A program made the translations under genes and the position numbers. A stretch of 5,584 nt of DNA from an uncultured Clostridia bacterium. Its GTDB lineage: Bacteria; Bacillota; Clostridia; TANB77; CAG-508. Under the pieces are notes generated by a model, which was given only the letters and a program-made list of their open reading frames with translations, had not been told where the DNA came from and did not search any database. This document shows, piece after piece, positions 1 through 5,489 of the stretch; the stretch's first letter is position 1; each line of letters starts with the position of its first letter. The stretch is from NCBI GenBank assembly GCA_948663505.1, contig CAPNAQ010000116.1, positions 1 to 5,584 of the forward strand. Reading direction: 5' to 3'.

Positions 1-55
1 TTTTTAATTCATAACTTATATATATTTTTATGATTAATATTATTATTTAATATAA

Positions 56-85
56 AGCCATATTGAATCTAAGTTCAATATGGCT
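56..85 (-). terminator. Intrinsic terminator after the coiled-coil gene, possibly bidirectional
   Basis: A perfect 12-bp inverted repeat (56-67 pairs with 74-85, six-base loop 68-73) starts 13 bases beyond the stop codon of the small gene. On the minus strand the hairpin is followed by a broken T-rich stretch (TTATATTA). On the plus strand it is followed by AATTTTTT, a better U-tract. The position fits a terminator for the 129-residue gene. The stronger plus-strand tract suggests that it also stops a convergent gene ending just left of the window, which is inference. Confidence 0.75.
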
Positions 86-98
86 AATTTTTTGGAAT

Positions 99-488
99 TT
101 AAAATGCCTGAACTTTTGAATTTAAATAATAGATTTTATCATCTTGTTTATCTAATCTATCCTCAATTGAATCTAATCTTTTATTGATTGAACTAAATCT
201 ATCCTCATGTGATGTTACTATATCTAATAGTAATTGTAGTTTACTTCCATGTTCTTGTTCAATTACAGCTACTGCCTGACTTAACTTTCTTAATTCATAG
301 TTAGTCTCTTTTAGTCCTTCTTCTAAGTCTTCTACTCTTATTAATAAGTTTTCTTGAACTTTCGTTAATCTTTCTTGACCTTTTATTAATCCTTCTTGGC
401 CTTTTTCCAAACATTCTAACCTTACTAATAAGTTTTCTTGACCTTTTACTAATCCCAATAATAAATTATCTCTTTCTTCTTGTGTCAT
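99..488 (-). CDS. Small heptad-repeat coiled-coil protein of unknown function
   Basis: This 129-residue soluble protein has no signal peptide and no membrane segment, so it is probably cytoplasmic. Residues 13-48 carry four copies of a seven-residue unit L-x-K-G-Q-E-x (starting at 13, 27, 34 and 41, the last reading KVQE). Residues 13-30 are repeated as 41-58, four heptads apart. After a short break around residues 79-82, a second coiled-coil stretch runs from about 92 to 126 (RFSSINKRLDSIEDRLDKQD region) with hydrophobic residues at heptad spacing. Small proteins with L-x-x-G-Q-x-x-L repeats are widespread in Clostridia and usually annotated as hypothetical. They probably oligomerise, but no role is established that I can name. 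The start is fixed by GGAGGT six bases upstream. The gene has its own consensus promoter and lies behind a terminator, so it is probably monocistronic. I am confident that it is a gene, but its function is unknown. Confidence 0.88.
   Translation of the reverse strand: MTQEERDNLLLGLVKGQENLLVRLECLEKGQEGLIKGQERLTKVQENLLIRVEDLEEGLKETNYELRKLSQAVAVIEQEHGSKLQLLLDIVTSHEDRFSSINKRLDSIEDRLDKQDDKIYYLNSKVQAF
345..452 (-). repeat. In-frame heptad repeats (21-nt units, 84-nt duplication)
   Basis: Three 21-base units coding L-x-K-G-Q-E-x lie back to back at 348-410, and a fourth copy is at 432-452. An 84-base offset brings together two copies of a larger block: the 16 bases at 342-357 and 426-441 are identical (taataagttttcttga). 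The repeats keep the reading frame and the heptad phase, so the coiled coil appears to have lengthened by duplication. Copy number may vary between strains. Confidence 0.8.
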
Positions 489-494
489 ATTTCC

Positions 495-500
495 ACCTCC
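495..500 (-). promoter_or_regulatory. Ribosome binding site of the coiled-coil gene
   Basis: On the minus strand this reads GGAGGT, close to a full match to the anti-Shine-Dalgarno sequence, with six bases before the ATG at 486-488. It fixes the start codon and predicts efficient translation. Confidence 0.9.
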
Positions 501-514
501 GTTCTAACTTAATT

Positions 515-530
515 CAGTTTTTGGAAACTG
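515..530 (-). promoter_or_regulatory. Stem-loop at the predicted 5' end of the coiled-coil mRNA
   Basis: CAGTTT (515-520) and AAACTG (525-530) form a perfect 6-bp stem around a four-base loop. With the promoter at 538-566 the predicted first transcribed base is near 531, so the hairpin would begin at about the second base of the mRNA. Such 5'-terminal stems are known to protect mRNAs in Firmicutes. Alternatively this is a DNA operator: another AAACTG (minus strand) lies upstream of the -35 box at 587-592. The symmetry is certain, the role is inferred. Confidence 0.45.
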
Positions 531-537
531 TGGTATT

Positions 538-566
538 ATTATATAATATGCATTTATCTGTGTCAA
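538..566 (-). promoter_or_regulatory. Consensus sigma-A-type promoter of the coiled-coil gene
   Basis: The minus strand reads TTGACA (561-566), a 17-base spacer, then TATAAT (538-543). Both hexamers match consensus perfectly at the optimal spacing. An A at 531 is the likely start of transcription, giving a leader of about 43 bases before the ATG. This predicts strong expression independent of the upstream adhesin gene. Confidence 0.88.
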
Positions 567-644
567 TAAAAATATAATTTAAGTTTCAGTTTTTTATAAC
601 TATAAAATTAATTATAAAAAAAGTGAACTTAAAAAATATAATAC

Positions 645-688
645 AAAAAAAAGATCTTCTAAGTATTAATTTTACTTAGAAAATCTTT
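645..688 (-). terminator. Intrinsic terminator of the adhesin gene
   Basis: Arms 650-665 and 673-688 pair over 16 positions around a seven-base loop (666-672). The only imperfection (656 against 682) is a C-A mismatch if read from the plus strand but a permitted G-U pair in the minus-strand RNA. The minus strand then runs into eight T's (645-652 as A's on plus, overlapping the base of the stem). It lies about 25 bases past the adhesin stop and separates the two transcription units. Confidence 0.88.
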
Positions 689-713
689 ATTTTTATATTA
701 CAAAAGTTTTATT

Positions 714-3700
714 TTATAATACATATTTTTTAATTAAAGCAATACCACCTGCAAGAGTTATTAATACTGTAAATCCTAATATGAAGTATATTCTTACTTG
801 TCCTGTTTTTATTGCTAACATTACTGGTGCATCATCTATATCGTCTTCGCCTTCTTTTTTATTGTCTGGTGTTGAATCTATATCTGGTGCCTTTTTATCA
901 TTATAATCTTCTGATATTTCAGCAATATTAACTTTTAATCCCATATTGTCTGAATTGTTTATCCATGTTAGTGTAACTTCAACATCTGCATATTCTCCTG
1001 GTTGTAATAATGTATTTTCTAGTAGTCTTGTTGATATTACATTATTGCCTTCGTCTGTCCATCCCTTGTTGTCTTCTGCTACAAATTTTAGTCCTTGTGG
1101 TACATAGTCTGTTATTTCTTTCGCATATCCTGCTATGTTTCCTTCATTTGTTATTCTAATTGAGTATTTGAATTTTACTATTACATCTTTTACATTTTTT
1201 CTATGTATTTCAACTTTTACTACATCTTCAGGGTCATCTTCTGGTTTATGTCCTGTTTGTGTTATTGTTTCCTTTCCATTTTCTATAACTATTGCTTGTG
1301 TTACCCATTTTCTTAATGCTAAGTCAAAGTATCTTAATTTGATATATTCTTTGTCTTGGTCATCTTCTCCTTCATTCCATTCATCTGGTATTGAATCTAT
1401 ATCATCTATTGGTTCATTTTTTCCATCTCTATCTTCTGATATCTGTGCTGAATTTATTATTATCCTATCTGATGTTGCTGGTTCTATTACTTTAAATGCT
1501 ACTTTTACATCTGCATAATCAGGATTTGTTTCTGATATCTCTTTATTACCATCAAATGCTTTTAATAATGCAGGATTTTCTTCTTTTTCATCCTCTTTTG
1601 CTCTTTCTGCTCCTTGTTCAAATGATAAGTAATCTGTTTTTATTTTTACTGCTTCAGATATTTGTGTTGTTTCTTTTCCTTCTTTATCATACATTACCCA
1701 TCTATATTCTTTATTTAATTCATTTTCAGGTAAGTATTCTAATCCTTCAGGAATATCGTCTGTTATTTCTGATGCATATCCATCTACTTCCCCTTCATTA
1801 TATACTCTTATTGTATATGTTACTATATCACTATTTAATACTTCTACGGGTTCCTTTGTATGTTTATATGTTATTTGATTGTTTTCTTTATCATATTCTA
1901 TTTGTGGTATCCTTGATGTTACTTCTTCATCATTTACACCTGTTATAAATTTTCTTAATGCTAAATCAAATGGTCTTATTATAAGTTTTTCAAAGTCATC
2001 ATCATCTTGTTGTCCTGGTATATAGCTTTCTTTTTCATCACTTTTATATGATGGTAATTCTTCATCTTTTGGTAATTTTATATTATTTTGTTCTGAATCT
2101 CTATCTACAACACTATTTTTGTTTTCATCTTTATAAATAGATATTTCAGCTATATTTGTTATTTCCTCTGATGTTTTTGCTTCTGATTTTACTTTGCATA
2201 ATATTGGCACTTCTTTATATGATAACACTATTTCATTATTATTATTTGTTGTTGCTTTTTCTATTATGTGTTTGTCTAAATATGCTGTTGTTACTGTTCT
2301 TCCATCTTTTGATACTGTCCATCCATATGTTTTGTTGAATTCTCCATCAACATATTCTAAATATGGTGGTAAGTAGTCTGTTATTTGTGCTGCATATCCA
2401 TCAAGTTCACCCTCATTATATGCTCTTAACATATATACAACATAATCTCCAACTTTAACTTCTACTGGTTCTTTTGTATGGTTATATGTTGCTGTTGTTA
2501 TTAGCTTTCCATTTTCATCTAATGTGTTTAATTTTGATGTGTCTACTTGTGGTTCTCTTGCATATTTTCCATCTTCATTTAATAATTTTCTATCTATAGA
2601 AATATTATTTAAACTTGTTTCTTCTTTATTTCCTACTGATATTACAAATTTTCTTAATGCTATATCAAATACTTTTAATATTACATTATCATAATCTTCG
2701 TCATCTTCATATTTTACCCAGTTATCTGTATTTGAGTCTCTATCATTTACAGTATTTCCTTTACTGTCTGTATCTTCAGTTATTGCTGCTTCATTTCTTA
2801 TTATTACTCCTGTTTGATTTTCTGCAACTACTTTCATCATTACAGATATTTCTTTGTAATCTGGGTTTTTGTCATCTATTGTATTTGTATATTTTTTTGA
2901 TGAATCAAATGCTTTTATTAAGTTTGCTTCATCTGTTGCTATTTCTGCACCTTTTCCTTTTGCTAAATAGTCTGTTGTTATCATTTCAACTTTACTTGTT
3001 TGTGTGTTTACTGTTTTTATGTCCCATATTCCTTGGTTATATTTTATAGCGTCTTTTTCAGCTTGTGTTAATGTTGTGTCTGAGTCTAATTCACTTCCTG
3101 TTTTTTCAGACCATAAAAATTCTAATCCTTCTGGTATATCTTCTGAAATCTCTGATGCATATCCATCTATGTCACCTTCATTGTATACTCTTAATGTGTA
3201 TTTTACTATATCTCCTTGTTTTACTGCAACTGGTTCTTTATCTAATTTGTAATCTGCAGTTGTTGCTGTTCCATTTGCTAATTTTGTTATATCTACTCCT
3301 ATTATTCTTTCAGGAACTTTATTTCCATTTACTTCTACTATTCTTTTTACTAATTTTAAATCAAATTGATAGTTTTTAACTTCAACATAGATGTTTCCTT
3401 CACTATTTAAGTATACTTTTACATCTCCTTCTTTTTCAGAAGTTATATCTTTTCCATTTTCATCAGTAACTTTGTATGTTACTTCTTTTACTTTATATTC
3501 GCTATTTTCCTTTATTTTTGTTACTGTTACTGTTATTATTCCATCAAATTTGCAATATTTATCTGGTGCAACTGTCTCTTTTATTGTATATGTATCTTGT
3601 ATTTCTACATTGTCTGATGTTATTTTTACATCTGTTGCTACTTGTAATTGTCCTGTTACTGTTTTTATTTCTCCATTTACTTCAAATGTTGCTTGACTAT

Positions 3701-5402
3701 TTAATTGTTTTCCATCTGCGTCTTGTTTTACTAATACTAAATTATATTTACCTTCAATTTCTTTTTCTAATTTTAATTTTTCAAAGTCATCATCATCTTG
3801 TTGTCCTCTATAATATTCATCTGGATCTGCTAAATCTGCTTTATTATCATTTCCTGTATAATTTGCCATATTGTCTTTATTAACATTTGGTACTGTAGAT
3901 GGTTCAGAATCTCTATCTTTTCCAATTTCATTTGTTATTGTTTCTTTCTTTACTGCATCATATTCTTCTGCTATCCATGCAACATTTGTTAATATTTTTT
4001 CACTACTTGTACTTGCTTTTTCTGTTACTATACATTCTATTTCTATTGTTTCTGATTGTAAATTGCCTTCTGTATATGCTTCAAGATTTGCTTCATTACC
4101 CTCGCTTCTAGTTATTGTTAATGTATTTGTTGTTTCATTATAGTTTGTTTCAAATCCTTCTGTATTTATTTTACTAAATGTCAACCCTGTTGGTAATTGG
4201 TCTACTATTTTTGTTGCTCTTCCTGCTTTATCTCCTTCATTATATATTGTTAAATTATATGTAACTACATCTCCTGTTTTTACTATTACAGGATCTTTTT
4301 TATGTTTATATGTTGCTGTTGTTCCTTCTGTTAATGTACTTAAATCTATATTTGGTATTCTTGAATTATTTCCTGTTAGTGTCTCTTCTCCAACTTTTGT
4401 TATGTATTTTCTTAATGCTAAGTCAAATACTTTTACATCTGGTGTTCTTTCTATTTCTATTATTGGTTGTGTACTATTTGCATCTGATGGATTTTGTGTT
4501 GTATATAATGTAACTGTTGTTCTTGATTCAGCTGTTCCATTTTCATATGCTGACGCATTTTGATTAGCTGTGTTTATTAAGTAATTATATAATAAAACTG
4601 CTTGACTTTGTCTAGCTAATCCTGCTCCAACTTTATCTCCATTTTCATCAAATCTTAAATCATAATCAGATAAACTTGTATAGCCATCACCTGCTTGTTG
4701 TCTTTCTAATGTATTGTAAAATAACCATGATGTTTTATTTATATTTTCATCAGGTTTATTTACATTATCAAATAGTGGATTTTCATGATTTGTATAATAC
4801 CAAATTGCAGATTGTTGAACTACTTCTATATCACTATCTGTTAAAAGATAATCTCTTAAATTATTTTCTAAATAATACTCTACATCTATTCCTGCATTTT
4901 CTAATAGTTCATTTTTTTCTTCATCTGTTGTTATTCCTTTTAAGTATAACAAATCAGTTAATGCCAATATATTATTATAATATCCTCCATTAACTATACT
5001 TTGTAATACTGTACTTCCTGATGATAATAATTCCTCTTTTTCTGTTTTTAAATTATATGATCTATTATATGTAGCTATATCTCCAGTATTTTGAAATCCT
5101 ACTCCAGCTTTCACACAATAAAAGTTACCTACAGTTCCAGGATCATTATCAGTTTTATCACTACTATTATATCTCTTTATTTGCCATATTATTGCACCTT
5201 TTGTTGCTTCTGTTCCATTTGCATTTGGATCCATTATACCATAAGCCATATTATCTGGAGTTGTTCCACTTCTAAATTCATTTACTCCAAAGTATATCGG
5301 TGTAGTAAGATTTGTTACAGCTTTTACTTTACTTGGTATAACCATTGCTATAATTATAAAAATTATACTCAAAATTGCTAAAGTTACTTTTCTCTCTTTC
5401 AT
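714..5402 (-). CDS. Large cell-surface adhesin: thioester head, isopeptide-type repeat stalk, wall-anchor tail
   Basis: This 1562-residue protein is secreted and wall- or membrane-anchored. In order it has a signal peptide (1-28), a thioester/TQXA domain (about 33-300, C96 and Q197), repeat 1 (324-549), a SpaA/Cna-B-like domain (550-679), repeats 2-5 (680-910, 911-1143, 1144-1357, 1358-1527), and a sorting-like motif LAIKTG (1529-1534) with a membrane helix (about 1538-1556) and the tail KKYVL. Each repeat opens with an FDLALRK-like strand, carries an NEG motif and an I-T-D-x-(I/L/V)-P segment typical of DUF11-like domains, and ends with N-x-A and D-x-D-S. Thioester adhesins of Gram-positive bacteria are known to bond covalently to host proteins. 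The ligand here is unknown. The start is supported by AAGGAG nine bases upstream and by the signal peptide that follows at once. The protein is acidic and has only four cysteines (96, 457, 617, 1069). It is complete, with no frameshift. No sortase or pilin gene accompanies it. Confidence 0.95.
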   Translation of the reverse strand: MKERKVTLAILSIIFIIIAMVIPSKVKAVTNLTTPIYFGVNEFRSGTTPDNMAYGIMDPNANGTEATKGAIIWQIKRYNSSDKTDNDPGTVGNFYCVKAGVGFQNTGDIATYNRSYNLKTEKEELLSSGSTVLQSIVNGGYYNNILALTDLLYLKGITTDEEKNELLENAGIDVEYYLENNLRDYLLTDSDIEVVQQSAIWYYTNHENPLFDNVNKPDENINKTSWLFYNTLERQQAGDGYTSLSDYDLRFDENGDKVGAGLARQSQAVLLYNYLINTANQNASAYENGTAESRTTVTLYTTQNPSDANSTQPIIEIERTPDVKVFDLALRKYITKVGEETLTGNNSRIPNIDLSTLTEGTTATYKHKKDPVIVKTGDVVTYNLTIYNEGDKAGRATKIVDQLPTGLTFSKINTEGFETNYNETTNTLTITRSEGNEANLEAYTEGNLQSETIEIECIVTEKASTSSEKILTNVAWIAEEYDAVKKETITNEIGKDRDSEPSTVPNVNKDNMANYTGNDNKADLADPDEYYRGQQDDDDFEKLKLEKEIEGKYNLVLVKQDADGKQLNSQATFEVNGEIKTVTGQLQVATDVKITSDNVEIQDTYTIKETVAPDKYCKFDGIITVTVTKIKENSEYKVKEVTYKVTDENGKDITSEKEGDVKVYLNSEGNIYVEVKNYQFDLKLVKRIVEVNGNKVPERIIGVDITKLANGTATTADYKLDKEPVAVKQGDIVKYTLRVYNEGDIDGYASEISEDIPEGLEFLWSEKTGSELDSDTTLTQAEKDAIKYNQGIWDIKTVNTQTSKVEMITTDYLAKGKGAEIATDEANLIKAFDSSKKYTNTIDDKNPDYKEISVMMKVVAENQTGVIIRNEAAITEDTDSKGNTVNDRDSNTDNWVKYEDDEDYDNVILKVFDIALRKFVISVGNKEETSLNNISIDRKLLNEDGKYAREPQVDTSKLNTLDENGKLITTATYNHTKEPVEVKVGDYVVYMLRAYNEGELDGYAAQITDYLPPYLEYVDGEFNKTYGWTVSKDGRTVTTAYLDKHIIEKATTNNNNEIVLSYKEVPILCKVKSEAKTSEEITNIAEISIYKDENKNSVVDRDSEQNNIKLPKDEELPSYKSDEKESYIPGQQDDDDFEKLIIRPFDLALRKFITGVNDEEVTSRIPQIEYDKENNQITYKHTKEPVEVLNSDIVTYTIRVYNEGEVDGYASEITDDIPEGLEYLPENELNKEYRWVMYDKEGKETTQISEAVKIKTDYLSFEQGAERAKEDEKEENPALLKAFDGNKEISETNPDYADVKVAFKVIEPATSDRIIINSAQISEDRDGKNEPIDDIDSIPDEWNEGEDDQDKEYIKLRYFDLALRKWVTQAIVIENGKETITQTGHKPEDDPEDVVKVEIHRKNVKDVIVKFKYSIRITNEGNIAGYAKEITDYVPQGLKFVAEDNKGWTDEGNNVISTRLLENTLLQPGEYADVEVTLTWINNSDNMGLKVNIAEISEDYNDKKAPDIDSTPDNKKEGEDDIDDAPVMLAIKTGQVRIYFILGFTVLITLAGGIALIKKYVL
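717..821 (-). other. C-terminal sorting-like signal, residues 1528-1562
   Basis: The layout is that of a sortase substrate: a short motif LAIKTG (1529-1534), a hydrophobic helix (about 1538-1556, with an AGG in its second half) and a positively charged end KKYVL. The canonical LPXTG proline is absent. K-T-G is retained, but L and P are replaced. The protein is either cleaved by a sortase with altered specificity or simply held by the membrane helix. Confidence 0.7.
822..1331 (-). other. Stalk repeat 5 (shorter, divergent, wall-proximal), residues 1358-1527
   Basis: It is the shortest repeat (about 170 residues). It keeps the FDLALRK strand (K1365), TNEGNIAGYA, ITDYVPQGL (D1432), VNIAEISED (N1492) and the acidic DIDSTPDN tail. 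The KEPVEV segment is replaced by EIHRKNVKDV. As the last domain before the membrane it lies nearest the cell wall. Confidence 0.76.
1332..1973 (-). other. Stalk repeat 4 (B-type, DUF11-like), residues 1144-1357
   Basis: It opens with PFDLALRKFIT (K1151), continues with HTKEPVEVLNSDIVTYTI, RVYNEGEVDGYA and ITDDIPEGLEY (D1215), and closes with IIINSAQISED (N1317) and DDIDSIPDEW. It carries the TDYL, GAE, LLKAFD and NPDY motifs in the same order as repeat 2, and both end in an acidic stretch after a tryptophan (W895, W1342). Confidence 0.8.
1974..2672 (-). other. Stalk repeat 3 (A-type, DUF11-like), residues 911-1143
   Basis: It opens with VFDIALRKFV (K918) and has a longer loop before HTKEPVEVKVGDYVVYML. 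It continues with RAYNEGELDGYA and ITDYLPPYLEY (D1009), then ITNIAEIS (N1083) and VVDRDSEQ. It ends with the GQQDDDDFEKL linker (1130-1140), identical to that of repeat 1. It contains C1069. Confidence 0.78.
1986..2016 (-). repeat. Direct repeat copy 2: GQQDDDDFEKL linker
   Basis: 31 bases identical to 3777-3807, exactly 1791 bases (597 codons) away and in frame. The bases code the GQQDDDDF-EK linker at the end of repeat 3. Identity at synonymous positions over this length suggests recent duplication or recombination rather than protein-level constraint alone. Confidence 0.85.
2673..3365 (-). other. Stalk repeat 2 (B-type, DUF11-like), residues 680-910
   Basis: It starts with FDLKLVKRI (K686), follows with QGDIVKYTLRVYNEG and ISEDIPEGLEF, and ends with IIRNEAAITED (N870) and DRDSNTDNW. 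E754 occupies the position of the candidate catalytic acid, which is Asp in the other repeats. It shares with repeat 4 a segment absent from repeats 1 and 3: TDYL, then a G-A-E, an L-x-K-A-F-D and an N-P-D-Y motif. Confidence 0.78.
3366..3755 (-). other. SpaA/Cna-B-like domain, residues 550-679
   Basis: The segment carries the three landmarks of a prealbumin-like isopeptide domain: an N-terminal strand YNLVLVK (K559), the TYTIKETVAP turn (E609) and a closing strand IYVEVKN (N677). In SpaA/Cna-B domains these positions form a Lys-Asn bond catalysed by the Glu. It sits between the GQQDDDDFEKL linker of repeat 1 and the first strand of repeat 2, and no other copy is present. An additional cysteine, C617, follows the TVAPDKY turn. 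Confidence 0.8.
3756..4433 (-). other. Stalk repeat 1 (A-type, DUF11-like), residues 324-549
   Basis: The repeat opens with VFDLALRKYIT, continues with VKTGDVVTYNLTIYNEG and IVDQLPTGL, and closes with TNVAWIAEE and DRDSEP. Candidate isopeptide residues are K332 and N473, with D401 as the acid. It ends in the linker GQQDDDDFEKL (533-543), which is shared exactly with repeat 3, so I group the two as A-type. It differs from the others by NEGDKAGRA instead of NEGxxDGYA. Confidence 0.78.
3777..3807 (-). repeat. Direct repeat copy 1: GQQDDDDFEKL linker
   Basis: Partner of 1986-2016. It codes the same linker at the end of repeat 1, immediately before the SpaA-like domain. It is a potential site for homologous recombination that would delete or amplify stalk modules in frame. 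Confidence 0.85.
4503..5306 (-). other. Thioester (TQXA-type) adhesin domain, residues 33-300
   Basis: The cysteine lies in FYCVKAG (C96, codon 5115-5117). The partner glutamine lies in QQSAIWYYTN (Q197, codon 4812-4814), which matches the family signature T-Q-x-A-[IVL]-W except for Q in place of T at the first position. The spacing of 101 residues between Cys and Gln is plausible for class I thioester domains. In characterised relatives, such as streptococcal surface proteins, the Cys and Gln side chains form an internal thioester that bonds covalently to a host lysine. The domain ends with VTLYTTQ and a Q-x-I-I-E-I strand, as is common in the family. Identification is by motif. Thioester formation is predicted, not shown. 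Confidence 0.88.
5319..5402 (-). other. Signal peptide (residues 1-28)
   Basis: A charged start (MKERK) is followed by a strongly hydrophobic core (residues 7-22) and a likely signal peptidase I site after VKA, between A28 and V29. This is a standard Sec signal. No YSIRK motif is seen. Confidence 0.88.
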
Positions 5403-5411
5403 TAAAATCTT

Positions 5412-5417
5412 CTCCTT
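5412..5417 (-). promoter_or_regulatory. Ribosome binding site of the adhesin gene
   Basis: The minus strand reads AAGGAG in a purine-rich stretch (AGAAGGAGAAG), nine bases before the ATG at 5400-5402. It decides the start; the next methionine (residue 20) lies inside the signal peptide core and has no site. Confidence 0.9.
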
Positions 5418-5439
5418 CTTTTTTTATATCTCTAATTAT

Positions 5440-5468
5440 ATTTTATTTTATATATCTTTTGAAGTCAA
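5440..5468 (-). promoter_or_regulatory. Sigma-A-type promoter of the adhesin gene
   Basis: The minus strand reads TTGACT (5463-5468), a 17-base spacer and TAAAAT (5440-5445), one mismatch from consensus in each hexamer. Transcription would begin near 5433, giving a leader of about 30 bases. A run of eight A's (minus strand, 5473-5480) just upstream of the -35 could act as an UP-type element. Confidence 0.75.
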
Positions 5469-5489
5469 TAGCTTTTTTTTCCAGCTATT
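5467..5489. promoter_or_regulatory. Inverted repeat touching the -35 box (candidate operator)
   Basis: AATAGCT (5467-5473) and AGCTATT (5483-5489) form a perfect 7-base inverted repeat around nine bases, overlapping the last two bases of the -35 element. There is no T-run after it on the minus strand, so it is not an obvious terminator of an upstream gene. It could be a regulator binding site controlling the adhesin promoter. The symmetry is seen, the function is guessed. Confidence 0.35.

Noticed and set aside
345..452. A CRISPR-like array in the 21-base repeats
   Set aside because: The units are back to back, in frame with coding sequence and without spacers. They are heptad codons of a coiled coil.
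1135..5381. Many plus-strand open frames (such as 1135-1518, 1496-1948, 2615-3049, 3391-3696, 3476-3883, 4676-4993, 5091-5381)
   Set aside because: All lie inside the adhesin gene on the opposite strand. Their translations are Leu/Tyr/Ser/Phe-rich or otherwise low in complexity, as expected when AT-rich acidic coding sequence is read backwards. None has domain features or a credible independent promoter.
99..5402. The coiled-coil gene and adhesin as one operon or a two-component system
   Set aside because: A strong terminator (645-688) and a perfect promoter (538-566) lie between them, and nothing in the small protein suggests secretion or wall association.
714..5402. A pilin backbone or an accessory pilus gene cluster
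   Set aside because: No YPKN-like pilin motif or E-box was found, no sortase gene is present, and the thioester head with a repeat stalk fits a single-chain adhesin better.
5435..5440. A perfect TATAAT (minus strand) as an alternative -10 for the adhesin
   Set aside because: It is 22 bases from the TTGACT box, too long for a sigma-A promoter. TAAAAT at 5440-5445 gives the proper 17-base spacing. It could still act weakly.
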